This document shows positions 49,984-58,601 of a stretch of DNA of 64,000 nucleotides, piece by piece. The number at the start of each line of letters is the position of its first letter. The first letter of the stretch is position 1. The position numbers and the translations under genes were made by a program. Origin of the DNA: Bacteroidia bacterium (GTDB lineage: Bacteria > Bacteroidota > Bacteroidia > Bacteroidales > VadinHA17); contig JAPLEB010000058.1 of the NCBI GenBank assembly GCA_026391555.1, forward strand, positions 1 through 64,000. The letters are read 5' to 3'. The notes below the pieces were generated by a model, which saw only the letters and a program-made list of their open reading frames with translations, was not told the origin of the DNA and did no database searches.

Positions 49984-51114
49984 TTATTTATCGAAGAATT
50001 TTAAAATATTAAGTATAATATAATCAATCTGTTCCTGTTCCATGTCAGGGTGTATTGGTAATGACAGAACCTCTTTGCAAAGAGCCGCAGTAACAGGAAA
50101 ATCATTCTCTTTATATCCTAAATTACTATAAGCTTCCTGCATATGAAGGGGTCCCGGGTAATAAACCATTGCAGGTATATTCTTTGATTCGAGAAACTTT
50201 TTAAGCTCATCCCTTTTACCGTTTTTCACCTTGATGGTATATTGATGAAATATGTGAGAAGAATAGCTGACTCTTTCCGGAACAGATATTGAGTGGCATC
50301 CGGCAAATGCTTCATCATATTGATTTGCAACCGCTTTCCTTGCTGAATTGAATTTAGAAAGGTAATTTAGTTTTACCCTTAAAATTGCGGCCTGAATTGT
50401 ATCCAACCTTGAGTTAACTCCTATATCATCATAGTGATACCTCACTTTACTACCGTGGTTGGCAATGCTTCTCAGCTTTTTTGCAAGAGCGTCGTCGTTT
50501 GTATAGAGAGCACCTCCATCGCCGTAACATCCAAGGTTTTTGGATGGGAAAAATGAAGTCGTGCCGATATGTCCGATTGTTCCGGCTTTTATTGTGGTGC
50601 CATCTTTAAGAATATAATCGGCTCCGGTTGCTTGCGCGGCATCCTCAATTACAAAAAGATTATGTTTTTTTGCAAGTTCCATAATGCTCTCCATATCGGC
50701 ACACTGGCCAAAAAGATGAACAGGAACAATTGCTTTCGTTTTTGGTGTAATAGCATTTTTGACTGCTTCAACGGAAATGTTAAAACTTCCGGGGTCGGGA
50801 TCAACTATAACAAGCTTAAGGCCAAGCAGAGCAACCACTTCTACAGTTGAAACAAAGGTGAAATTTGTTGTAATAACCTCATCTCCTGGCTTAAGTCCGG
50901 GAACCATCATCGCGAGATAAAGAGCATCGGTCCCATTTGCACATGAAACCACATGTTTTACTCCCATATATTTCTGGAGCTCTTCCTCAAATAGCTTAAC
51001 GTCAGGGCCTTTAATAAAAGCGGTTGATTCCAGTACCGATTTTATTGCGATATCAATTTCTGGCCCGATCTTCTCGTACTGAGCCTTCAGGTCGACCATC
51101 TGAATCTCTCTCAT
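49984..51114 (-). CDS. DegT/DnrJ/EryC1 aminotransferase, WbpE/WlbC-like
   Basis: IQMVDLKAQYEKIGPEIDIAI; GTDALYLAMMVPGLKPGDEVITTNFTFVSTVEVV; TTSFFPSKNLGCYGDGGA. Confidence 0.92.
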   Translation of the reverse strand: MREIQMVDLKAQYEKIGPEIDIAIKSVLESTAFIKGPDVKLFEEELQKYMGVKHVVSCANGTDALYLAMMVPGLKPGDEVITTNFTFVSTVEVVALLGLKLVIVDPDPGSFNISVEAVKNAITPKTKAIVPVHLFGQCADMESIMELAKKHNLFVIEDAAQATGADYILKDGTTIKAGTIGHIGTTSFFPSKNLGCYGDGGALYTNDDALAKKLRSIANHGSKVRYHYDDIGVNSRLDTIQAAILRVKLNYLSKFNSARKAVANQYDEAFAGCHSISVPERVSYSSHIFHQYTIKVKNGKRDELKKFLESKNIPAMVYYPGPLHMQEAYSNLGYKENDFPVTAALCKEVLSLPIHPDMEQEQIDYIILNILKFFDK

Positions 51115-51171
51115 ATCAGAGTTAAATTTAGAAATACGAAGATAATATTTTTTTGTCAGGACTATTTTTCA

Positions 51172-51179
51172 TATTTTTG
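51172..51179 (+). promoter_or_regulatory. candidate -7 element (TATTTTTG) for HU/SPOR gene
   Basis: TAnnTTTG match ending 1 nt before the listed ATG at 51181; supports downstream start at 51202. Confidence 0.4.
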
Positions 51180-51201
51180 TATGAACATTAGAATTATTAT
51201 A

Positions 51202-52164
51202 GTGGATATTACTGCTTTTTTACGGGAATTATTATTCGGTCACGATTGTGTTATCGTTCCCGGGTTTGGTGGTTTTATCGGCAACTATACTCCGGCGCAT
51301 ATTGATAAGAGTACCGGGACATTTTATCCCCCTGTCAAGCAGATATCGTTTAACAGGAACCTGAATCATAATGATGGTCTTCTTGTAGGGCGGATATCAG
51401 GAACGGCAGGTATCAATTATGGTGATGCCAGAAATTTAGTTGAGGAGTTTGTTGGGGAGTTGCGTAGAAAACTTGAAAGAGGCGATAAGGTTGTTTTCGA
51501 TAATATCGGAAGTTTTATCAATAACCATGAGGGAAGTCTTCAGTTTGAACCCGACAGGAACGCAAACTATCATCTGGATTCTTACGGTCTTGAGTCCTTT
51601 CAGTGTTTGCCGCTTGAAGGATATGATGTAAGGAAACGGATCATCAGACATGCCGGGAAGGATCCTGTAAGGCAGGCATCCTTGAAAAAGATTCTTTGGA
51701 GGGCAGCGGTAATCATTCCTCTTCTTTCCGTTCTGGTTGCCGTGCCCCTGAAAACAGACCTCTTTAAAGCAAAGATTGAAGCAACAACAATGAATCCCCT
51801 GGTAACAGCTGAGTTTGAACACAATAAAAATACTGTGGATGAGGATATAAAAGATGAATCAGCAAAGATTTCAGAAAATGTAATGCCGGTATCTGAAGAG
51901 TCAGCTACCCCGGAAGTTGTTGTACCTGTTGCCGTTGATGCAAATGTTTATTGTCTGATTACCGGGAGCTTCAAATCAGAAGATAATGCAGTTTCTCAGG
52001 TAAATATGCTGAAAGAAGAAGGATTTTCTCCTGAGATTATAGATGGGCCCAATGGTTTTTACAGGGTAAGTTCAATGACGTGCAGCGATCTGAATACAGC
52101 TTTAATCAAAAAAGACAGCATAGCGAAAAAATTCCCGGGGACCTGGGTTTCAAGGAAGAGATGA
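51202..52164 (+). CDS. HU-CCDC81-like domain, TM segment and C-terminal SPOR domain protein
   Basis: FLRELLFGHDCVIVPGFGGFIGNYTPAHI; TM AAVIIPLLSVLVAVPL; SPOR VYCLITGSFKSEDNAVSQVNMLKEEGFSPEIIDGPNGFYRV; GTG start gives MDITAFLRELLFGHD. Confidence 0.82.
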   Translation: MDITAFLRELLFGHDCVIVPGFGGFIGNYTPAHIDKSTGTFYPPVKQISFNRNLNHNDGLLVGRISGTAGINYGDARNLVEEFVGELRRKLERGDKVVFDNIGSFINNHEGSLQFEPDRNANYHLDSYGLESFQCLPLEGYDVRKRIIRHAGKDPVRQASLKKILWRAAVIIPLLSVLVAVPLKTDLFKAKIEATTMNPLVTAEFEHNKNTVDEDIKDESAKISENVMPVSEESATPEVVVPVAVDANVYCLITGSFKSEDNAVSQVNMLKEEGFSPEIIDGPNGFYRVSSMTCSDLNTALIKKDSIAKKFPGTWVSRKR

Positions 52165-54198
52165 TTATTTTATCGTACTCCCGTTACTCACTTTATCAGA
52201 AGTAGTAACCATTACCAATTTTCCATCCTTGTCCTCCGCCATCAGTATCATCCCTTTCGACTCTATTCCTTTAATCTCGCGGGGTTCAAGGTTGGCTACA
52301 ATTGATATCTGTTTTCCTACAATAGCTTCCGGTGCATAGTATTCTGCAATACCTGATACAATTGTTCGGGTATCAAGGCCGGTGTCAATCTTTAGTTTAA
52401 GTAATTTTGTTGTTTTCGGAACTTTTTCTGCTTCAAGAATCGTTGCAGTTCTGATATCTATTTTTGTGAAGTCATCAAAAGTAATAACAGCTTTTCCAGG
52501 GACTGTTTTTGCACCGGCCTCTTCATTGGATTTTTTTGTTGCAATAAGTTTATCTGTCTGCCGGGTAATCTCTTCATCTTCAATCTTGTCAAAGAGCAAT
52601 CCTGGTTTATTGATAATATGACCTGATGCCAGGAGATCAGAGTTGCCGGCTTTGCTCCATTTCAACTCATTGAAATTGATCCAGCCGCGTAATTTCTCCA
52701 TTGAGAAAGGCAGAAATGGTTCAAAAACAATTGTCAGGTTTGCAGTTATCTGCAGGGCAATGTTCATTATCGTTTTTACTCGTTCCGGATTAGTTTTAAT
52801 AACTTTCCATGGCTCAGCATCGGTAAGGTATTTATTGCCAAGTCTTGCAAGGTTCATCGCCTCTTTAAGCGCTTCACGGAACCTGAATGATTCAAGGCTT
52901 GTCTCCACATATTCCTTAATCCGGGCCATTTCATTCAAAACGGAATCATCATTTGAATCTGTTTTTCCTCTTCCCGGGACTTTCCCGTCGTAATAATTAT
53001 TGGTAAGAACAAGAGTCCGGTTGACAAAGTTCCCGAGAATAGCAACAAGTTCGTTGTTATTTCGTGCCTGAAAATCTTTCCAGGTGAAATCATTATCTTT
53101 TGTCTCGGGTGCGTTGGCACATAGGGAATATCTCAGAACATCCTGTTTCCCAGGAAAATCTTCAAGGTATTCATGCAGCCATACGGCCCAGTTTCTTGAA
53201 GTTGATATTTTGTCGTTTTCGAGATTCAGAAATTCATTGGCAGGAACATTTTCCGGAAGGATATAACTTCCTTCAGCCTTAAGCATGGCAGGGAATATGA
53301 TACAATGGAATACAATATTGTCTTTCCCAATAAAGTGAACCATTTTTGTCTCTTTATCCTTCCAGTATTTTTCCCAGTCGGGAGTAAGTTCTTTTGTAGC
53401 AGAGATATAACCTATAGGAGCATCAAACCACACATAGAGAACTTTACCTTTTGCTCCATCAACAGGTACCGGTATACCCCAGTCGAGGTCGCGGCTGACA
53501 GCCCTTGGCTGCAAACCCTGATCTAACCACGATTTACACTGTCCGTATACATTTACTTTCCAGTCCTTATGATCTTCGAGGATCCATTTTTTGAGCCATG
53601 GTTCGTATTTGTCGAGAGGGAGATACCAGTGCAGAGTTTCACGCAATACAGGTTTGCTTCCGCTGACAGTTGAGTGTGGATTAATAAGTTCATTGGGGCT
53701 GAGCGAAGTTCCGCATTTTTCACACTGGTCGCCATAGGCGTTCTCATTTCCGCAATGAGGGCATGTCCCCATAATATACCTGTCGGCCAGGAAACAACCT
53801 GCTTCTTCATCAAAATACTGTTCAGAAGATTTTTCAGTGAATTCACCTTTATTATAAAGTGTAAGGAAAAAATCGGATGCAGTTTCGTAATGTACTTTAT
53901 TTGATGTGCGTGAATAGATATCGAAAGCAATACCAAAATCTTCAAATGCCTTTTTATTTATTGAGTGATATCTGTCAACAATCTCCTGTGGGGTAACACC
54001 TTCTTTGCGTGCCTTAAGAGTAATCGGAACACCGTGTTCGTCGGATCCACAAATTGATATCACGTCCAAACCCTTCATTCTCAGGTACCTGGTATAAATA
54101 TCGGAAGGTATATATACCCCTGCAAGATGGCCAATATGTATCGGGCCATTGGCATAGGGAAGCGCTGAAGTAACGAGATATCTTTTATAATTCTTCAT
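52165..54198 (-). CDS. metG: methionyl-tRNA synthetase
   Basis: [31 protein letters not shown]; zinc-binding [19 protein letters not shown]-terminal tRNA-binding (EMAP-like) domain. Confidence 0.97.
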   Translation of the reverse strand: MKNYKRYLVTSALPYANGPIHIGHLAGVYIPSDIYTRYLRMKGLDVISICGSDEHGVPITLKARKEGVTPQEIVDRYHSINKKAFEDFGIAFDIYSRTSNKVHYETASDFFLTLYNKGEFTEKSSEQYFDEEAGCFLADRYIMGTCPHCGNENAYGDQCEKCGTSLSPNELINPHSTVSGSKPVLRETLHWYLPLDKYEPWLKKWILEDHKDWKVNVYGQCKSWLDQGLQPRAVSRDLDWGIPVPVDGAKGKVLYVWFDAPIGYISATKELTPDWEKYWKDKETKMVHFIGKDNIVFHCIIFPAMLKAEGSYILPENVPANEFLNLENDKISTSRNWAVWLHEYLEDFPGKQDVLRYSLCANAPETKDNDFTWKDFQARNNNELVAILGNFVNRTLVLTNNYYDGKVPGRGKTDSNDDSVLNEMARIKEYVETSLESFRFREALKEAMNLARLGNKYLTDAEPWKVIKTNPERVKTIMNIALQITANLTIVFEPFLPFSMEKLRGWINFNELKWSKAGNSDLLASGHIINKPGLLFDKIEDEEITRQTDKLIATKKSNEEAGAKTVPGKAVITFDDFTKIDIRTATILEAEKVPKTTKLLKLKIDTGLDTRTIVSGIAEYYAPEAIVGKQISIVANLEPREIKGIESKGMILMAEDKDGKLVMVTTSDKVSNGSTIK

Positions 54199-54237
54199 GA
54201 TTCTGATAATGAATAATTAGCAGTTTTTAAAACTGCA

Positions 54238-54245
54238 CAAATATA
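54238..54245 (-). promoter_or_regulatory. candidate -7 element (TATATTTG) for metG
   Basis: TAnnTTTG match 39 nt upstream of metG ATG. Confidence 0.4.
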
Positions 54246-54262
54246 ATAATTTACAACTAATC

Positions 54263-54395
54263 AGTGCCTATAGTCTGGAGTGCCTGAAATGCCTAAAGTA
54301 TTTATTTTTGCATTCCGGATAATAATTAATTCATCCTTATAACAACATTTTTGATTTAACATGATTAATTCTATAAATTTGAACTTTAGGCACTC
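54263..54395. repeat. GTGCCTAAAGT-type repeat array with inverted distal copy
   Basis: AGTGCCTATAGTCTGGAGTGCCTGAAATGCCTAAAGT (54263-54299) and inverted ACTTTAGGCACTC (54383-54395). Confidence 0.7.
54351..54381 (+). promoter_or_regulatory. candidate promoter for LD-carboxypeptidase gene (TTG-N20-TAAATTTG)
   Basis: TTG 54351-54353, TAAATTTG 54374-54381; ATG at 54411. Confidence 0.5.
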
Positions 54396-54410
54396 TTAAC
54401 TATTATTTAT

Positions 54411-55325
54411 ATGGCTGCAAATAAAATACAACCTGCATATCTGAAACCCGGCGATGAGGTAGCAATAATATCACCTTCATTTAGCATTGAAGAGAAGAAA
54501 GTGGTTGAGGCTGTGACCTTTCTTAAAAAATGGGGATTGAGAGTACGTGTTGGGAAAAATGCCCTGAAAAATAACGGTCCCTTTGCCGGAAGCGATGAGG
54601 ATCGCTTATCTGATCTTCAGGAGATGACGGATGATCCTGAAATTAAGGCTGTTTTCTGTTCACGGGGGGGCTATGGCGTTTCAAAGATTATCAGCAAAGT
54701 TGATTTCTCAGCCTTGAAGAAAAATCCAAAATGGTATATTGGGTTCAGCGATATAACCGTTTTACATTTGTGGTTAAGTGAAGTTTGCGAAATTATGTCA
54801 GTTCATGGAGATATGCCTCTTAACTTTAATAATCATGAAAAGACCCGGAGTACTTTCAGATCATTGCAGCAGGCATTATTCGGAAATTTTCAGCCAATTA
54901 AATGGAAGGGCTCCTTTTTTAAGGCCGGAAATGTGGCCGGTGAAATGACAGGAGGGAACCTTTCACTGATATATAGTCTGATTGGAACACCGGCAGAGCC
55001 GGCAACAAAAGGAAAGATATTGTTCATTGAGGAGGTGGGAGAGTATTATTATCACATCGACAGGATGATGACCTCGCTTAAGCTTGCCGGGAAACTGGAA
55101 GGTTTATCTGCATTGGTAGTTGGTGGAATGAATAAGATTGAGGAGGCAAAGATTCCCTGGGGGAAGGGCATTGAAGAGACTATTTTTGGGATCGTAAGTG
55201 AATATGATTATCCTGTTTTTTTTAACTTTCCGGCCGGGCATATTGCTGATAACCGGGCATTCTATATCGGCAAGCAGGCAAATATTGAATTAAAAGGCAA
55301 AAAGGCTATACTCACATTCTTCTGA
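54411..55325 (+). CDS. LD-carboxypeptidase (S66 family)
   Basis: [49 protein letters not shown]. Confidence 0.92.
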   Translation: MAANKIQPAYLKPGDEVAIISPSFSIEEKKVVEAVTFLKKWGLRVRVGKNALKNNGPFAGSDEDRLSDLQEMTDDPEIKAVFCSRGGYGVSKIISKVDFSALKKNPKWYIGFSDITVLHLWLSEVCEIMSVHGDMPLNFNNHEKTRSTFRSLQQALFGNFQPIKWKGSFFKAGNVAGEMTGGNLSLIYSLIGTPAEPATKGKILFIEEVGEYYYHIDRMMTSLKLAGKLEGLSALVVGGMNKIEEAKIPWGKGIEETIFGIVSEYDYPVFFNFPAGHIADNRAFYIGKQANIELKGKKAILTFF

Positions 55326-55328
55326 TAA

Positions 55329-56552
55329 TCAGAATGCCGAAATAAGAAGATCGAGGTCTTTTGAGATTATTCCGAACTTCTGTCCCAATGTTTCATTTGT
55401 GAGCATCCCATTATATAAATAGGCTCCGTTGCGTACACCCCGATCATTCTTCAGCAATTGGGTTATTCCACCGGCATCAGCCATACTCTGAAGCAAAGGT
55501 GTGAAAATATTGCTGAGTGCGATGGATGCTGTCCGTGCAACACGCGACGGAAGATTCCATGCTGAAAAATGGATAACGCCATGTTTCTCATAAACAGGAT
55601 CATGCAGGGCACGACATTCAGTTGTTTCGATGCAACCACCACGGTCGATACTCAGGTCTATTACTACAGCTCCCTTTTTCATTTTACGTATCATATCCTC
55701 TGTTATGTAATACCAGGGGCGGAGATCTTCAAGTTCTATAGCGCCAATTAGCACATCGGCTGATTTAAGAGCTTTTATTAAAACCTGGGGATGGAAGACA
55801 GATGTCTGAAGTCGCTGACCGAGCAGACTCTGAAATCTTCTTAACTTGTGGAGCGAATTGTCGAATATTTTAACCGTAGATCCAAGCCCGATTGCTGCTC
55901 TTGCAGCATATTCACCTGCAGTATTTGCTCCAATAATGACAACCTCCGTTGGAGTAACACCTGTAACTCCACCAAGCATCACTCCCTTACCTCCGTGCAT
56001 ATTACTAAGGTATTCTGAAGCAACAAGAAGAGATGTTATACCACATATTTCGCTCATCGACTCTATCACGGGCATTACCCCGTTGTTGTCGCGGATCTTT
56101 TCAAATGCAATTGCAGTAACTTTTTTCCTGATGAGCTTCCCCAGGATTTCTTCATTAAGCTTAAGGACATTAAGATACGACATAACTACCTGATTACCTT
56201 TAAGATAATCGATGTCTTTCTCTGAAAAAGGGGCAACCTTGATTACTGCATCAGCACTGTAAACCATTGCAGGAGAGTCGCTTATAATAGCTCCGTTTTC
56301 ACTGTAGTCTTTATCTGAATAATTGGCCCCAAGCCCGGCGCCTTTCTGAATAAAAACCTCATTGTCACTTTCAACAAGCAGATTAACTGCCTCAGGAGTC
56401 AGAGCCACTCTTTTCTCATCGTCTTTATTGTCACTGGGGATACCGATTGAAATTCTCCGGTTCTTAACAGCAGTTTCCAGGTGTTCTTCTTTTGGCATGA
56501 AAGCTGTATTGCCAAAACTGACTTTCCCGCTATTACCTTTGTCGTTCATCAT
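55329..56552 (-). CDS. alanine dehydrogenase / PNT-domain NAD(P) transhydrogenase alpha-like
   Basis: SIGIPSDNKDDEKRVALTPEAVNLLVESDNEVFIQKGAG; GKGVMLGGVTGVTPTEVVIIGANTAGEYAARAAIGLG. Confidence 0.88.
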   Translation of the reverse strand: MMNDKGNSGKVSFGNTAFMPKEEHLETAVKNRRISIGIPSDNKDDEKRVALTPEAVNLLVESDNEVFIQKGAGLGANYSDKDYSENGAIISDSPAMVYSADAVIKVAPFSEKDIDYLKGNQVVMSYLNVLKLNEEILGKLIRKKVTAIAFEKIRDNNGVMPVIESMSEICGITSLLVASEYLSNMHGGKGVMLGGVTGVTPTEVVIIGANTAGEYAARAAIGLGSTVKIFDNSLHKLRRFQSLLGQRLQTSVFHPQVLIKALKSADVLIGAIELEDLRPWYYITEDMIRKMKKGAVVIDLSIDRGGCIETTECRALHDPVYEKHGVIHFSAWNLPSRVARTASIALSNIFTPLLQSMADAGGITQLLKNDRGVRNGAYLYNGMLTNETLGQKFGIISKDLDLLISAF

Positions 56553-56571
56553 TAGAAAGGGGTTAATTCTT

Positions 56572-56601
56572 CAAAGATAAAAAATTTGTGATACAGCGCA
56601 A
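56572..56601 (-). promoter_or_regulatory. Bacteroidota promoter for ald (TTG-N19-TATCTTTG)
   Basis: Minus strand TTG 56601-56599, exactly 19-bp spacer, TATCTTTG 56579-56572. Confidence 0.6.
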
Positions 56602-56613
56602 AATCAGATATTG

Positions 56614-57027
56614 TTATGATATCGAAAGGGTTCGTTGCTCATTATTATCAACTGTAATTCTGACAATCACCGTTTCGGGAGGAAGAATTTCTTCAACAAG
56701 TTCGGGCCACTCCATAAAACAGTATGAATCACCTGACAGGTACTCCTCAACACCAAAGTCAAACACCTCTTCCTGTTTTTTTATTCTGTAGAAATCAATA
56801 TGATATAAAGCTTCTCCTTTCAAAGTCCTGTATTCATTTACCAGCGTGAAGGTAGGGCTGCTGACAATATCTACAGCACCCAAAACTTTGCAGATGGCTT
56901 TGATAATTGTTGTTTTGCCCGCACCCATTGACCCGTAGAAGGCAAATAGTTTATTATCTCCGGTATGTTTCAGAAGTTGTTTTGCAGCTCCAGCCAGATG
57001 CCTTTTATCCTTTATTAATATCTTCAT
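56614..57027 (-). CDS. tsaE: tRNA t6A biosynthesis ATPase TsaE
   Basis: FYGSMGAGKTTIIKAICKVLGAVDIVSSPTFTLVNEY; ALYHIDFYRIK. Confidence 0.95.
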   Translation of the reverse strand: MKILIKDKRHLAGAAKQLLKHTGDNKLFAFYGSMGAGKTTIIKAICKVLGAVDIVSSPTFTLVNEYRTLKGEALYHIDFYRIKKQEEVFDFGVEEYLSGDSYCFMEWPELVEEILPPETVIVRITVDNNEQRTLSIS

Positions 57028-57047
57028 CGGGATTAAAAAACTATTTC

Positions 57048-58601
57048 TTATACAGGTTCAAGACAGGCAACAGGTAACATTATCTCCTGCATTGAAATTC
57101 CTCCATGCTGAAAAGTATCCTTGTAATAACCGACATAATAATTATAATTGTTCTGATATACAAGATAGTCTTTGTTTAGAGCAAAGATATATCTTGAACT
57201 TAAATTAGTTTTTGGAAGCATTGCTTTTTCCGGATTTATCAACTCAAATACTTTCTTTGGATCGTAATCGAGGTTTCTGCCCATTTTATACCTGAGGTTT
57301 GATGATGTTTTTCTGTCGCCGATTATTTTTACCGGATTCTGCACCCTTATTGTACCATGGTCGGTACTGAAAATAACCTTAACAGGATGTGATGCAAGTG
57401 TTTTCAGTAATTCGAACAACGACGAATGCACAAACCAGGAACGGGTCAGACTCCGGTAGGCAGACTCATCATTAGCAAGGTCACGGATCACCCCGATCTC
57501 GGTTCTCGCGTGTGAAAGCATATCTACAAAATTAAAAACAAGAATATTAATATCATTTTCAAGCATCGACCTGACCTTATCATTTACCTTTCTCCCTTCG
57601 TGGCTGCTACTGATTTTATTATACGACCATTTGTATTTTAATCCTTTACGGGTTAATTGGCTCTTAAATAATTCTTCTTCGAATTTGTTTTTACCTTCCT
57701 CCTCATCATCATTTATCCAGAACTCCGGCATGGTTTCAGCAATTGCGGATGGCATCAATCCTGCGAAAATTGAGTTCCGGCTGAATTGTGTTGCAGTAGG
57801 TAAAATGCTAAAATAAAGATCCTCTTCAATAATCCTGAACAGACCGGCCATCTCGCCGGAAATAGTTTTCCACTGGTCGTACCTCATATTATCGATAAGG
57901 ATAAAGAAGAGAGGTTTGTGTTCCTGTACGTGCGGGAATATTTTTTTCGAAAAGAGACCTGGGGAGAGCAAAGGGTTATTCTTGTTTTCAGGATTAAGCC
58001 AACCGGTGTAATTCTTAATCATGAATTTTGAAAATGAATTGTTGGCTTCGTTCTCCTGCATTTTCAGGATCTCTGCCATACCGGGATCAGTCGACTTTTC
58101 AAGTTCTGATTCCCAGAATACAATCTTCTTGTACAAATCTGTCCAGTCGCTATAGGTTGACGCGGATGAAATCATGTTGCTGATGCGGCTGAATTCCTGT
58201 CTGTAATCGGTTGTTGTTTTTTCAGTTATAAGTCGTCGCTGGTCGAGTATCTTTTTTATTGCCAGAAGTACCTGTTTTGGCTTTACGGGTTTAATCAGAT
58301 AATCGGCTATTTCCGATCCGATAGCAGCCTCCATTAACTCTTCTTCATCGCTTTTTGTTATCATCACAACAGGGATATCTGTCCTTACCTCTTTTATAAG
58401 CCTGAGTGTCTCAATTCCGCCTAACCCCGGCATGTTTTCATCAAGAAAAATAAGATCGTATCGATTCTGTCTGACGAGGTCAATTGTATCGTTGCCATTT
58501 GAGCAGGTATCGATCTCATAACCTTTTTCCTCAAGAAAAAAAATGTGAGGTTTCAGAACCTCAACTTCATCGTCAGTCCAGAGTATTCTTATTTTTCTCA
58601 T
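57048..58601 (-). CDS. porX: T9SS response regulator PorX (REC + PglZ/alkaline-phosphatase-like domain)
   Basis: RILWTDDEVEVLKPHIFFLEEKGYEIDTCSNG; LIFLDENMPGLGG; PglZ FFILIDNMRYDQWK, STDHGT. Confidence 0.94.
   Translation of the reverse strand: MRKIRILWTDDEVEVLKPHIFFLEEKGYEIDTCSNGNDTIDLVRQNRYDLIFLDENMPGLGGIETLRLIKEVRTDIPVVMITKSDEEELMEAAIGSEIADYLIKPVKPKQVLLAIKKILDQRRLITEKTTTDYRQEFSRISNMISSASTYSDWTDLYKKIVFWESELEKSTDPGMAEILKMQENEANNSFSKFMIKNYTGWLNPENKNNPLLSPGLFSKKIFPHVQEHKPLFFILIDNMRYDQWKTISGEMAGLFRIIEEDLYFSILPTATQFSRNSIFAGLMPSAIAETMPEFWINDDEEEGKNKFEEELFKSQLTRKGLKYKWSYNKISSSHEGRKVNDKVRSMLENDINILVFNFVDMLSHARTEIGVIRDLANDESAYRSLTRSWFVHSSLFELLKTLASHPVKVIFSTDHGTIRVQNPVKIIGDRKTSSNLRYKMGRNLDYDPKKVFELINPEKAMLPKTNLSSRYIFALNKDYLVYQNNYNYYVGYYKDTFQHGGISMQEIMLPVACLEPV

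Noticed and set aside
57048-58601. PglZ domain as evidence for a BREX/phage-defence locus
   Set aside because: The REC-PglZ fusion next to porW and tsaE fits PorX; no BrxC, PglX or other BREX genes are nearby.
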